From: Phycisphaerales bacterium
GTDB taxonomy: Bacteria > Planctomycetota > Phycisphaerae > UBA1845 > Fen-1342
NCBI GenBank assembly: GCA_016710275.1
Contig: JADJXS010000001.1
Coordinates: forward strand, 1,426,001 to 1,490,000
Reading direction: 5' to 3'
Length of the DNA stretch: 64,000 bases
The notes under the pieces were generated by a model. The model made no database searches and was not told the origin of the DNA. It saw nothing but the letters and a program-made list of their open reading frames with translations. Positions 34,727 to 44,274 of this stretch are shown here, piece by piece (position 1 is the first letter of the stretch; the number at the start of each line of letters is the position of its first letter). A program made the translations under genes and the position numbers.

Positions 34727-35944
34727 ATGACCACCCGACGCGCCGCCATCGTGTCCGCCTGTCGCACCCCCATCGGCCGCTACGCCGGCGTACTCGCATC
34801 CGTCCGCCCGGACGATCTCGCGGCGCTGGTGATCCGGCGCGTGATCGAGCGGGCCGCGCCGGGCGGAGGCTTCGACCCTGCGCTCATCGAGGATGTCTAC
34901 CTGGGAGCGGCCAATCAGGCGGGGGAAGACAACCGAAACGTCGGCCGCATGGCGGCGCTGCTGGCCGGACTGCCGGTCAGCGTGCCGGGCTGCACGGTGA
35001 ACCGCCTGTGTGCGTCCGGGCTGGAGGCGGTGAACATTGCGGCGCGCATGATCGAGAGCGGGGCTGCGGACGTGCTGATCGCCGGCGGCGTAGAGAGCAT
35101 GACCCGCGCGCCGTTCGTGACGGCCAAGTCGTCGGAGGCGTTCGGCCGGACGGTCGAGACCTTCGACACGACCATCGGCTGGCGCTTTACAAATCCGCGG
35201 CTGGCCGCGCTGCACAGGCCCTTCAGCATGGGGGAGACCGCCGAGAACGTGGCCGAGCGCCACAGCATCTCGCGCGAGGACCAGGATCGCTTCGCGTTCG
35301 AAAGCCAGATGCGCTGCAAGGCGGCGGTTGAGGCGGGGCGCTTTGCCGAGGAGTTGATCCCGGTGGAACTGCCCGCGAAAAAAGGCGCAGCGCCGGTGCT
35401 GGTGGAGCGCGACGAGCATCCGCGCTTTGACACGACCGTCGAGTCGCTGGCGAAGTTGCGACCGGCATTTCGCGAGGGCGGGACCGTCACGGCCGGCAAT
35501 TCCAGCGGCGTGAATGACGGCGCGGCGGCGCTGCTGCTGATGGAACTGCGCCGCGCGGAGCAGCTTGGTCTGCGGCCGCTGGCGGTGATCGGGCCTTCCG
35601 CCACCGCGGGCGTGGACCCCGCCTGCATGGGAATCGGGCCGATTCCGGCGGTGCAGAAGTTGATCGCGCGCAGCGGTGTGCGCCTCGCCGACGTGGGCGT
35701 GATCGAGTTGAACGAGGCATTTGCGTCGCAGTCGCTGGCCTGCATCCGCGGACTGGAGCTGGATGCAGCGCGGGTCAATCCCAACGGCGGCGCCATCGCG
35801 CTGGGGCATCCGCTGGGGATGACCGGTGCGCGGCTGGTCATCACGCTGGTGCACGAGTTGCGGCGGCGGCGGGCCGATCGCGGCATCGCCACGCTGTGCG
35901 TCGGCGTCGGGCAGGGAGTCGCGACGCTCGTCGAGCGCGCCTGA
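34727..35944 (+). CDS. Acetyl-CoA acyltransferase (thiolase)
   Basis: A 405-residue thiolase. The acyl-enzyme cysteine is in 'NRLCASG' (Cys95). 'GGVESMTRAPF', 'NSSGVNDGAAALLL', the His in 'GGAIALGHPLG' and the second Cys in 'TLCVGVGQGVA' complete the active site. Length and motifs match degradative thiolases such as FadA and PcaF, which cleave 3-ketoacyl-CoA (including 3-oxoadipyl-CoA) to acetyl-CoA. Biosynthetic acetoacetyl-CoA thiolase is also possible. No other beta-oxidation gene is adjacent, so the pathway is not clear. The gene is followed 34 nt later by a permease gene on the same strand. Confidence 0.9.
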   Translation: MTTRRAAIVSACRTPIGRYAGVLASVRPDDLAALVIRRVIERAAPGGGFDPALIEDVYLGAANQAGEDNRNVGRMAALLAGLPVSVPGCTVNRLCASGLEAVNIAARMIESGAADVLIAGGVESMTRAPFVTAKSSEAFGRTVETFDTTIGWRFTNPRLAALHRPFSMGETAENVAERHSISREDQDRFAFESQMRCKAAVEAGRFAEELIPVELPAKKGAAPVLVERDEHPRFDTTVESLAKLRPAFREGGTVTAGNSSGVNDGAAALLLMELRRAEQLGLRPLAVIGPSATAGVDPACMGIGPIPAVQKLIARSGVRLADVGVIELNEAFASQSLACIRGLELDAARVNPNGGAIALGHPLGMTGARLVITLVHELRRRRADRGIATLCVGVGQGVATLVERA

Positions 35945-35978
35945 TCGCGGGCGCATCCGCGTTTCGCCGGGGATTTTC

Positions 35979-37241
35979 ATGCGTCGCATCATCACGGTCG
36001 CGGTTCGCGAGTTTCTCGAGACGGTTCGCACGAAAGCGTTCATCCTGAGCGTGGTCTTCATGCCGGGATTGATCGTCGCGGGGATGTACGGCTCGACGTT
36101 TGTGGATCAGGTCAGTCGCGCGGAGCGCGTCGCGGCGCGCACGATCGCGCTGGTGACGGACGTGCCGGGTGCGGTCGAGTCGATGGCCGCCCAACTCGCC
36201 GTGTACACGGAGCAAAACCCCAATCGCGCGCTGCACCTGCTGACGCTGGACCCGGCGGAGGCGGGCTTCACCGCAGCGGCCGACCGCGCCGCCGCCGCCG
36301 TTCGGGACGAGACGGCCTATGCCTATGTGCTGCTGCCGCGCGAGGTGCTGGAGGGCAAGGGGGCGGTGGTCGTGGGGCGGCGCGATCAGCAGGTCGATTT
36401 CGGCCGGCGGCTGACGGCGTTCATCAATGAGGCCGTGATCTCGGCCCGGTTTGCCGCGCTGTCGCCGCCGCTGGATCGCGGGCACGTGCTGCAGCTTGAA
36501 GCGCCGGTGTCGATCGAGACGCGCAGCGCGCTGACCGGCGAGCCGCTCTCCGGGGGCGAGATGGCGCGGCTGCTGACGCCGTTCGCGTTCATGTTCATGA
36601 TGATGATCGGCATTTTCGGCGTGTCGCAGGGGCTGCTCACCAGCGTGATCGAGGAGAAAGGCTCGCGGATCATGGAGGTGCTGCTGTCGGCGGTCAGCCC
36701 GACCGAGTTGATGGCGGGGAAGGTGCTGGGCGTGTCGGCGGTGGGGCTGATCCTGATGATCGCCTGGGGCGGTGCGGCCTACTACAGCGCGTCGCAGGCG
36801 GGGATGGCGTACCTGGTCGGCGATCTGCGGCTGCTCTACGCGGCGCTGTACTTTCTGCCCGGGTTCCTGATGGCGGCCGGCATCCTCGGTGCGATCGGTG
36901 CGGCCTGCAATGAGCTGCGCGAGGCGCAGAGCATGGCCTTCCCGCTCTCGGTCATCAATCTCGTGCCGATGCTGTTCTGGTGGTTCATCGTGGAGCACCC
37001 GCAATCGCTCATCAGCACGGTGCTGAGCTTCATTCCGCCGATCACGCCGCTCATCATGATGCTGCGCATCTGCTCGGACCCGCACACGCCGGTCTGGCAG
37101 ATCGTGGCGTCGCTGGCGCTGCTTTGGGTCAGCGTGGTGGCGGCGATCTGGGCCGCCGGGCGGATCTTCCGTGTCGGCGTGCTGATGTACGGCAAGCCGC
37201 CGACGCCGTCGGAACTCCTGCGCTGGCTGCGCACCGCATGA
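35979..37241 (+). CDS. NatB-like ABC-2 permease
   Basis: A 420-residue membrane protein. One helix near the N-terminus ('RTKAFILSVVFMPGLIVAGM') is followed by an extracytoplasmic domain of about 190 residues, then five or six helices. 'VIEEKGSRIMEVLLSAVSPTELMAGKVLG' between helices is the hallmark of ABC-2 permeases of the NatB/YhaP type (sodium or drug export). The ATPase partner is not here. The ATG at 35979 has 'gggga' 7 nt upstream. It may share a transcript with the thiolase gene before it and the membrane protein after it (34-nt gaps). Confidence 0.82.
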   Translation: MRRIITVAVREFLETVRTKAFILSVVFMPGLIVAGMYGSTFVDQVSRAERVAARTIALVTDVPGAVESMAAQLAVYTEQNPNRALHLLTLDPAEAGFTAAADRAAAAVRDETAYAYVLLPREVLEGKGAVVVGRRDQQVDFGRRLTAFINEAVISARFAALSPPLDRGHVLQLEAPVSIETRSALTGEPLSGGEMARLLTPFAFMFMMMIGIFGVSQGLLTSVIEEKGSRIMEVLLSAVSPTELMAGKVLGVSAVGLILMIAWGGAAYYSASQAGMAYLVGDLRLLYAALYFLPGFLMAAGILGAIGAACNELREAQSMAFPLSVINLVPMLFWWFIVEHPQSLISTVLSFIPPITPLIMMLRICSDPHTPVWQIVASLALLWVSVVAAIWAAGRIFRVGVLMYGKPPTPSELLRWLRTA

Positions 37242-37275
37242 CCCGGATCGGGTCGCGAAACGCGAGGTGGGGTCG

Positions 37276-38814
37276 ATGAGCCGCAAGCACCGCGATTCGG
37301 CCGCGGACCGTCGTATGTCGGGCGCTTCGGCCCGAGCGGCCGCCGGCGTCAGTGCGGACTCACCCAAGCCCGGCGGCCGCGCCGTTCACCTGCTTCAACG
37401 CCGCCCCGGCTGGGTCGCATTGGGGGTCGTCCTGCTGGCCGCGATTTGCGCCCGATTCGCGGTCGGGCTTCTGGTGCAACTGCCGTCGATTTCGGAAGTG
37501 CGGCTGGACATCGAGGCCCGCAACGCCCGCTATCGCCAACTGCTGGGGGCGCAGCCGGCCGCACTGGCCGGCGAGCGGATCGCAGTCTTGCGAGTCTTTG
37601 GCGAGTTGGCGTTCGACCCCCGCGAGGCGGATGTGCGCCGCGTCACCGACGAGCTGGCCGCGCAGAGCGGTGAGTCGATGCTGCCGCGGCTGGCGTTGGC
37701 TGCGACGGCGCTGGTTGAAATGGAGCGCCGCGGCGCACCCGATGCGGAATGGTGGCACGCAATCTCGCCATTTGTCGGGGGGCTGTGCAGCGCTTCGCTG
37801 TCGCATCATCAATTTGACCGCCTTGCCGCACTGGCGAGCGCGAACCTGTCCGCCGGCGCGGATCCCGGCTCGGCGTGGCAGATCGCCGAGATGGTGGTCG
37901 AGCCGGCGCTGGGGCCGTTCGTGCAGGTGACCGCGGAGCGCCTGGAGCGCGCCGCATCCGCTCGCCATGCGGCCGGCGACGCCGCTGCTGCGGACGTGTG
38001 CACGCGCGCGCTGCGGTGCTGGTTGCGCGGGTGGGTGCTGGAGCGCGGTCCGATCGGGTTGAGGCTGCTGGCGGCTGACACATTGTTGCGGTCGCTCTCG
38101 AGCGAGCGCGATGAGCGCGGCAGTCGCGACGAAGGCGGCGTCGCAGCGAGTGCGGCGCGTGACCTGGCGGAATGGGTCCGCGGTCGGCGCGCCGAGGCGG
38201 CTGCCCGGCCGGCGGCGCTGCTCGACGTGCGTCGCGGGCGCGCGGTCGATCCGGACGCCTATTCATCGCTGCTGGCACGCGCGTATGCCGCCCTGGCGCT
38301 GGGCGGTGCATCGGCCGTTGCGGTATTGCTGGCGCTCGGGCTGCTGCCGTTCTCGTGGCGCGCGGCGTGCACGCTCCCCCCGGCGCGGTCGATCCTCCCC
38401 ATTGCCGTGCTGGTGCCGGTGATTGTGCTGGTCGTAGCGCTGTGGCCGGCGCAATTGTCTGACATTCAGGCCGACCTGACGCGCACCTGGCAGGATGCGC
38501 AGCGCGGGTCCGCCCCGGCGGTCGCTCCGCCGCTGCGCCTGGTGACCTGTTGCCTGATCGCGGGGATCGGCCTGCTCGGGGCTGGTGCGGGCCGCGGCGG
38601 ATGGCGGCAGCGGCTCGGGCGCGTAGGGGCGGCCGGCGGCGGCGCTGCGATTCTGCTGCTGATTGCTGCGGTTTGTGCGATTCTGGCGACCAGTAGCGCC
38701 AAAGCGCACCACAGTCGCCTCACCGCGGCGGCGTACGAAAGCGGACCCGTGCTGGGCGTCAGTGATCCGCAGGCCGACCGGCTGCTGCGCGCCCTGCGTG
38801 AATGGCAGCCGTAG
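37276..38814 (+). CDS. Membrane protein of unknown function
   Basis: A 512-residue protein. A basic N-terminus leads to one hydrophobic segment (about residues 55-75). A helical, Ala- and Arg-rich extracytoplasmic region of about 260 residues follows, then four hydrophobic segments (about 340-360, 373-393, 425-445, 455-478) and a short tail. No family motif was recognised. The ATG at 37276 directly follows 'gaggtgggg', one of the best SDs in the window; an in-frame GTG at 37267 lies inside that SD. It may be in one operon with the NatB-like permease upstream, which would fit an accessory membrane protein, but this is only context. Confidence 0.6.
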   Translation: MSRKHRDSAADRRMSGASARAAAGVSADSPKPGGRAVHLLQRRPGWVALGVVLLAAICARFAVGLLVQLPSISEVRLDIEARNARYRQLLGAQPAALAGERIAVLRVFGELAFDPREADVRRVTDELAAQSGESMLPRLALAATALVEMERRGAPDAEWWHAISPFVGGLCSASLSHHQFDRLAALASANLSAGADPGSAWQIAEMVVEPALGPFVQVTAERLERAASARHAAGDAAAADVCTRALRCWLRGWVLERGPIGLRLLAADTLLRSLSSERDERGSRDEGGVAASAARDLAEWVRGRRAEAAARPAALLDVRRGRAVDPDAYSSLLARAYAALALGGASAVAVLLALGLLPFSWRAACTLPPARSILPIAVLVPVIVLVVALWPAQLSDIQADLTRTWQDAQRGSAPAVAPPLRLVTCCLIAGIGLLGAGAGRGGWRQRLGRVGAAGGGAAILLLIAAVCAILATSSAKAHHSRLTAAAYESGPVLGVSDPQADRLLRALREWQP

Positions 38815-38927
38815 GGCCGGATCGGGCGAATGCAAAAGCCGGCGGGGACGGATCTGCGCGGCGCAGGGGCGGTGCATCGATGGCGCGTCGAGACGCGCCG
38901 CGCTTTTCAATCGGTCGGTCGGCGGGT

Positions 38928-39914
38928 ATGAATCCGGCCATGATTGACTGGAAAAACAAGCGGGTGTGTGTGACCGGCGGGGCGGGGTTTCTCGGTTCAT
39001 TCGTCATCGAGCGCCTGCAGGGCGCCGGGGTCGCCGCGGACCGCATTTTTGTGCCGCGGCGGGCGCAGTACGACCTGACGCGCGAGTCGGACGTGGTGCG
39101 GATGTATGACGACGCCCGGCCGGACGTGGTTCTGCACCTGGCGGCCGAAGTCGGCGGGATCGGCGCGAATCGTGATAACCCGGGGCGCTTCTTTTTCGCG
39201 AACATGGCGATGGGCTTGCACCTGATCGAGCATGCCCGGCAGCGCGGCATTACGAAGTTCGTGCAGGTCGGGACGATCTGCGCCTATCCGAAATTCACGC
39301 CCGTTCCCTTCCGCGAAGACGCTCTGTGGGACGGCTATCCGGAGGAGACGAACGCGCCCTACGGCGTCGCCAAGAAAGCGCTGCTGGTGATGTGCCAGTC
39401 CTACCGCGCGCAGTACGGCACGAACGCAATTTACCTGTTGCCGGTGAATCTCTACGGGCCGCGGGACAATTTCGACCTCAACAGCTCGCACGTGATTCCG
39501 GCGATGATCCGCAAGTTCTGGGACGCGCGAGAGGCCGCGCTGCCGGAGGTCGAGCTGTGGGGCGACGGATCGCCGAGCCGCGAGTTTCTGTACGTCGAGG
39601 ATGCCGCGGAGGGCATCGTCACCGCGACGGAGCGCTATGACGACGCCGAGCCGGTGAATCTCGGCAACGGGCGCGAGGTGCGGATCGCCGAATTGGCGGC
39701 GTTGATTGCGCAAATGGTCGGCTACACCGGGCGGGTCCGCTGGAACAGCGACAAGCCCAACGGCCAGCCGCGCCGCGCACTGGACGTCAGCCGCGCGAAG
39801 GAGCGCTTCGGCTTCGTCGCGCGCACGTCGTTTGAGGACGGGCTGCGCCGCACGATCGCCTGGTACGCCGAGCATCGCGCCGAGATCCGCGCCGGGCGCA
39901 AGTCCGGGCTGTAG
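38928..39914 (+). CDS. fcl: GDP-L-fucose synthase
   Basis: A 328-residue extended SDR enzyme. It has 'VTGGAGFLGSFV' (NADP site), 'HLAAEVGGIGANRDNPGRFFFAN', 'VGTICAYPKFTPVPFREDALWDG', 'NAPYGVAKKALL' with catalytic Tyr and Lys, and 'NLYGPRDNFDLNSSHVIPAMIRKF'. These are specific to GDP-4-keto-6-deoxy-D-mannose 3,5-epimerase/4-reductase, which makes GDP-L-fucose. The partner Gmd is not in the window. The gene is followed by two glycosyltransferase genes that could use such sugars. Start at 38928; an ATG four codons later is equally possible. Confidence 0.9.
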   Translation: MNPAMIDWKNKRVCVTGGAGFLGSFVIERLQGAGVAADRIFVPRRAQYDLTRESDVVRMYDDARPDVVLHLAAEVGGIGANRDNPGRFFFANMAMGLHLIEHARQRGITKFVQVGTICAYPKFTPVPFREDALWDGYPEETNAPYGVAKKALLVMCQSYRAQYGTNAIYLLPVNLYGPRDNFDLNSSHVIPAMIRKFWDAREAALPEVELWGDGSPSREFLYVEDAAEGIVTATERYDDAEPVNLGNGREVRIAELAALIAQMVGYTGRVRWNSDKPNGQPRRALDVSRAKERFGFVARTSFEDGLRRTIAWYAEHRAEIRAGRKSGL

Positions 39915-39926
39915 CGCGCCGCCGGT

Positions 39927-41060
39927 CTACGCGCCTGCCAAAGCTCCGGCCGCCGTCGGGGCGGACCAGCGGATGAAGTCGCGCCCCTCGTTCAATCCCA
40001 TTCCGCGCAGCCGACCGACGATCCCCGCGTCCTGCCAGGGCGTGACGACCACCAGTTGCCGCCCCGGCTGCATCGTCACCTCGGAGCTGGTCATCACGCC
40101 TTCCGGCATGAGCGGATTGGGCGTGCTGCTGTCGTCCACGAGCAGCACCTCGATCGAGCGGCCGCGCACGATGTCGCCCAGGCGGCGATAGAGACGCCGG
40201 CCGTTGTGACCCATCGCGTAGACCACCAGCCGGCCGATCGTCGGCGATTCGCTCAGGCGCTCGCGCAGCGCGGCGACGACGGCATCGAGCGCCTGGCGGT
40301 GGCGCTGCTGATCGGCGCGGCGCTCGTCCAGGAGCTTCTGCGCCGCGGCGCGCTTGTACGACGGAAGCACGGCGACGTAGCGGTCGCACATGTCCATCAC
40401 TTCGTCCATGTGGCGCAGATCGTCGGCGGTCTTGGCCGAACCGTGCACGCGGAATTCGGCGAGGAATGACTCAGTGTGGGCGAACGGCCCGACCTGCCGG
40501 GCTCGGATCCAGAACTCCCAATCCATGCAGTAGTGCAAGTCAACGTCGAACTGGCCGATCGACTCGACCAGCCGCCTGCGGAAGAAGGTCGCCGGCTGCC
40601 CGACCAGCGCGCCGGAGATGCCGCAAAGAACCAGCGACTCGACTCCCCATTCCTGCGTGAGCATGTCCTGATAGGCACGCCCGCCGGCGTCGATCAGCCG
40701 GTAATCGCCGATGACGACGTTCACGTGCGGGAAGCGCTCGAAGGTGCTGCGCACAGCGTCGAACGCTCCGGGTAGAAAGCGATCATCGGTGTTGATCCAG
40801 CCGATCACATCGCCGGTGGCCTGCGCCAGCGCCTTGTTCAGCGCGTCCGATTGCCCGCGATCCGGCTCGCTGCGCCACACCAGCCGCGGGTCGTTGCGGC
40901 CGCGCAGCCAGTCCACGGTGCCGTCCGTCGAACCGCCGTCCATGATGATGTGCTGCACGGAGGGGTCGTTCTGGGCGGCCACGGACGCCACCGCGTCGGG
41001 AAGGAAGCGCAGCCCGTTGAGCGACGGCGTCAGAATCGAGAACGAGAGCGGAGCGGACAT
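39927..41060 (-). CDS. Family 2 glycosyltransferase
   Basis: A 377-residue GT-A enzyme. 'FSILTPSLNGLRFLPDAVASV' near the N-terminus, 'IIMDGGSTDGTVDWL', 'SEPDRGQSDALNKAL', the D-x-D-type 'WINTDDRFLPGAFD', and an E-x-W-like 'CMDWEFWIRA' place it in GT2. Residues 290-360 form a second small Rossmann-like part ('VVYAMGHNGRRLYRRLGDI') that resembles add-on nucleotide-binding folds in surface-glycan enzymes. It probably adds a sugar to a surface polysaccharide or glycoprotein. 'ggaggtggcgac' before the ATG is an excellent SD. It converges with fcl, 12 nt apart. Confidence 0.85.
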   Translation of the reverse strand: MSAPLSFSILTPSLNGLRFLPDAVASVAAQNDPSVQHIIMDGGSTDGTVDWLRGRNDPRLVWRSEPDRGQSDALNKALAQATGDVIGWINTDDRFLPGAFDAVRSTFERFPHVNVVIGDYRLIDAGGRAYQDMLTQEWGVESLVLCGISGALVGQPATFFRRRLVESIGQFDVDLHYCMDWEFWIRARQVGPFAHTESFLAEFRVHGSAKTADDLRHMDEVMDMCDRYVAVLPSYKRAAAQKLLDERRADQQRHRQALDAVVAALRERLSESPTIGRLVVYAMGHNGRRLYRRLGDIVRGRSIEVLLVDDSSTPNPLMPEGVMTSSEVTMQPGRQLVVVTPWQDAGIVGRLRGMGLNEGRDFIRWSAPTAAGALAGA

Positions 41061-41257
41061 GTCGCCACCTCCGGCGGGCGAACCCGCGTGATGACCCGGC
41101 CCGAGGACGCGCACATTTCGCGCCCTGCGCAGGGAGAAGCCGCGCCCGCGGCGGCGGGCGTCGATAACGGCTATCGGAGCCGACGCCGGTGCGGGTTGAT
41201 TTCGGGCAGCGCGCTGCGCAGCCGACGCACTGGTTCAGCGCTTCGCCGGGATTGTGC

Positions 41258-43681
41258 ATGACCGCGTCGCCCGCCTCCTCCACATTCGTTCCTGCCGCCG
41301 GTCACAGAATCACGGTTCGCCCCGCCGACGCATACGCGGTCGCGGCCGATGCGCAGCGCCGCGTCAGCCGGGACGCCGCCGACGCCGGCGCGTGGGAGGC
41401 GCTGGTGGCGGCGCACGCGGCCTTGTCGCTGCGAACGCCGCTGCGCCGGCTGCTGGAGCGTGCTCCGCTGCCGTCGGACCTGCGGGCGGCGTTCGCTGCG
41501 GAACTGAGCGGGACGGAGCGACGTGTTTCGTGGAGCGCCCTGGCGCGGCGATTCGAAGCAAATCTCGCGGGTCTGAGGCGGCACACGGCCCAGGCGGACG
41601 CTATGGCTGCGGCCTGGCGGCGCCGCGCTGCGCGGCTCGAGCTGTATGAAGACGGCGAATCCTGCGCACAAGTGGCGGATCGTGATGCGGGCGCGGATGG
41701 GCTGTGGCTGCCGGCGCTGCACCCGCATCACGCGCTGGTGCAGCGAGCGGCCTTGCGTCAGCAGTGGGAGGGGCGGGTCGTCCGGTCGCTCGTCGTCAGC
41801 GGCCTGGGCATGGGATATCTCGCGTCCGATGTCTTCGCGGCTTCGGAACGCACGCTGCTCCAATTCAGCCCCGTCGTGGCGCTGATCGAGCCTTCGCTGA
41901 CGGCCTGGGCGGTGGTGCTGCACCTGCACGACTGGACCGGGCTGCTGTCGAGTGCGCGAATCCGCGTTGGCGTGGGTATCGAGGCACAGTCCGTGTTTGA
42001 CGCGCTGCTGGCGGATACGGATCGTCACTGTCCCGCGATCATCCCCGGCGGCGCACCGTGGGGCGAAGGCCCCGACTCCGCGGCGCTGGCGCGCGCTGTT
42101 GAAGTGGAGGAGGCGCGCCGCATGCGCGAGCGGGAGGAGCGCTTCGCGAGGATCAGCGGACAGGTTCGCAGCGCCTGCATTCCCGGAGAATCGACTTCGC
42201 AGTCGCCGAATTCCGGAGCGACGGCGCAGGTAGAGCGCATCCGCCGGGCCGCGAGCGGCGGACTGGCGCTGCGCGTGCTGGGGGTCACCAGCCGCTTCAC
42301 GACGGTGCTGCAATACTCGATGCGCGACTGGCTGGCCGCGTTCGAGCGCGCCGGCCACGCGACGCGCGTGGTCATCGAGCCGGACGACCACGCACACTTT
42401 TCCGCGCAGCGCGTACAGGCGGAGATCGAGGCATTCTCGCCGGATCTTGTGCTGCTGATCGACCACCTGCGACACGAGTATCCGCACACCATTCCGCACG
42501 AAATCCCGTCGGTGTGCTGGATTCAGGACAATCTCCCGAACCTGTTCCGGCCGGAGGCGGGGCGGGCGGTGGGGGAGCGCGAAGTGGTCATCGGCCACGG
42601 CTTCGATGAGTGCGTCGGGCGCTTCGGATATCCCGCAGCGCGGTTCCTGCCCGTGCGCATTCCGTGCGATCCGACGCGGCTCTGTGATCCGTCGGAGACC
42701 GAGGCGGACCTCGCGCCGTACCGGTGTGACGTGATGTTCGCGTCGAACCACCGGTTCAGCTATGCGCAGCGCCGCGCGCAGGCCGTCGGGCGATTCGGCG
42801 GGACGGCGGGGGAGGTGTTTTCGCGGGCGCTGGTGCGCCTCGAAGAGGACATGCGCCACCCCTGGTTCGACGGCTATTACAACTTCGATGCGCTGGTCGC
42901 GCGGACGCTGGACGCGATGGAGCTGGCGACGCGCGATGCCGCGCTGCGAAACGAGCTGACCGGCGAGCTGCTGACGCTGGCCGACATCCATCTGCGCGAG
43001 CAGACCGTCCGCGACGCGGCGCGCTGGGCCGTGCAATCGGGGCGGCGGCTCAATCTCTACGGCAACGGCTGGCGCGAACACCCGGAGTTTTCCGCTTTTG
43101 CGCGGGGGCCGGTGGCGCACGGCGTCGAATTGGGGCGCGCCGTGCGCGCGGCGAAGGTCTGCCTGCATACCGGCTGCAACAGTGCGCTGCATCAGCGCGT
43201 GCTCGATACGCTGGCAGCGGGCGGGTTCCTGCTGATCCGCGACAAGCTCGGCGACACCGAGCACGTCCGCTTCAGCCGGCAGGTCGCGTGGTATGAGCAG
43301 AACCGCCGGGCGACGCCTTTTGCGATGCGGGCGTCGGACCTGCCGCCGCCGCTCGACGAGTGGACCCGCCGCGAGCGCTTCTGGGGCGGGCTCGATCCCG
43401 AGGGCGTTGTGCAGGTTCACGAGTCGCACGTGGACTGGTGGTACCAGCGCATGCACGAAACGCGCGACGCCACGCCGTCGGGGATCTGGCCGGAGTTGCT
43501 CGAGGTGCTCTATTCCGGCGGCGATCACCTCGCGCAGCGGCTCGAGCATTTCGTCACGGCGGAGCAGGAGCGGCAGGCCCTGGCCGAGCGGATGCGCGCG
43601 GCGGTGCTGGAGCGCTTCACCTATGACGCGCTGGTTCGCGACCTGCTTCAGTTCATGGGCGCAGCGCTGGGGCGGCGCTGA
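41258..43681 (+). CDS. Large glycosyltransferase-like protein, possibly two-domain
   Basis: An 807-residue protein. Residues 1-280 contain 'VVSGLGMGYLASDVF', 'ALIEPSLTAWAVVLHLHDWTGLL' and 'IRVGVG', an order that recalls DUF115/Maf-type motility-associated glycosylation proteins. From about residue 345 there is a GT-B-like part: 'LRVLGVTSRFTTVLQYSMRDW', 'FSPDLVLLIDHLRHEY', 'WIQDNLPNLF', and near the C-terminus 'KVCLHTGCNSALHQRVLDTLAAGGFLLIRDK', as in CgeB/group 1-type transferases. It probably glycosylates a surface protein or polymer. The ATG at 41258 lacks a strong SD; a GTG at 41189 in the same frame is the alternative. Its stop lies 29 nt before the RNase P RNA. Confidence 0.65.
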   Translation: MTASPASSTFVPAAGHRITVRPADAYAVAADAQRRVSRDAADAGAWEALVAAHAALSLRTPLRRLLERAPLPSDLRAAFAAELSGTERRVSWSALARRFEANLAGLRRHTAQADAMAAAWRRRAARLELYEDGESCAQVADRDAGADGLWLPALHPHHALVQRAALRQQWEGRVVRSLVVSGLGMGYLASDVFAASERTLLQFSPVVALIEPSLTAWAVVLHLHDWTGLLSSARIRVGVGIEAQSVFDALLADTDRHCPAIIPGGAPWGEGPDSAALARAVEVEEARRMREREERFARISGQVRSACIPGESTSQSPNSGATAQVERIRRAASGGLALRVLGVTSRFTTVLQYSMRDWLAAFERAGHATRVVIEPDDHAHFSAQRVQAEIEAFSPDLVLLIDHLRHEYPHTIPHEIPSVCWIQDNLPNLFRPEAGRAVGEREVVIGHGFDECVGRFGYPAARFLPVRIPCDPTRLCDPSETEADLAPYRCDVMFASNHRFSYAQRRAQAVGRFGGTAGEVFSRALVRLEEDMRHPWFDGYYNFDALVARTLDAMELATRDAALRNELTGELLTLADIHLREQTVRDAARWAVQSGRRLNLYGNGWREHPEFSAFARGPVAHGVELGRAVRAAKVCLHTGCNSALHQRVLDTLAAGGFLLIRDKLGDTEHVRFSRQVAWYEQNRRATPFAMRASDLPPPLDEWTRRERFWGGLDPEGVVQVHESHVDWWYQRMHETRDATPSGIWPELLEVLYSGGDHLAQRLEHFVTAEQERQALAERMRAAVLERFTYDALVRDLLQFMGAALGRR

Positions 43682-43697
43682 GCCGACGCCGACGGCG

Positions 43698-43703
43698 TAC
43701 AAT
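43698..43703 (+). promoter_or_regulatory. -10 element of RNase P RNA
   Basis: TACAAT, 6 nt before the 5' end of the P1 helix at 43710. No clear -35 was found. Confidence 0.45.
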
Positions 43704-43709
43704 GAGCGG

Positions 43710-44127
43710 GCAGAGTGGGCCGGGCGGCCGCCGCGGAGGCGCATTGCGAATCCGCGGAGGAAAGTCCGAACTGGACAGGGCACGGTGGTGGCTAACGGCC
43801 ACCGTCCGCGAGGACCGGGACAGTGCCACAGAAAATACACCGCCGACGGTCGGAGCAATCCGACACGGGTAAGGGTGAAATGGTGCGGTAAGAGCGCACC
43901 GCGCGACCGGTGACGGTCGTGGCAGGGCAAACCCCACCGCCAGCAAGCCCAAGCAGGGGTGATGAGCCGGCCCGGCTCGCCATCAGCCCCGGGTCGGGCG
44001 CTTGAGCCGGTCGGCAACGGCCGGCCCAGATGAATGGTCGCCGCCCGACGCCGGACCACGCGAGGCGCCCCGTGCGCACGCGTCGTCCGTCGCCGGGAAC
44101 AGAATTCGGCTTACAGGCCCACTCTGC
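43710..44127 (+). ncRNA. rnpB: RNase P RNA (bacterial class A)
   Basis: The catalytic RNA that trims the 5' ends of tRNA precursors. P1 is formed by GCAGAGTGGGCC (43710-43721) and GGCCCACTCTGC (44116-44127). Universal blocks occur in order: 'gaggaaagtccg' (about 43757), 'acagaaaatacaccgcc' (43828), 'ggtaagggtgaaatggtg' (about 43869), 'aagagcgcaccgc', 'ggcaaaccccacc', and 'agatgaatggtcgccgcc' (about 44029), then 'ttcggcttacagg' at the end. 'gttcttttt' after P1 is the likely terminator. The length of about 418 nt is within the class A range. Confidence 0.97.
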
Positions 44128-44274
44128 GTTCTTTTTCCGCGGCCGGGCCGAGGCGACTCGCAGTGAGCTTCGCCCCGCGGCCGCCGCGGCATCGCGGTAG
44201 AATCCGCCGTTCTCGCGTCACGGATGGCGCGAGCCGACTGCCCCCGCACTCGCACCGGAAACTGACTCCCGCCC

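Noticed and set aside
41171..44059. Very long minus-strand open frame opposite the glycosyltransferase and RNase P RNA
   Set aside because: It reads through the antisense of a structured RNA and has Arg/His/Gln-rich noise composition.
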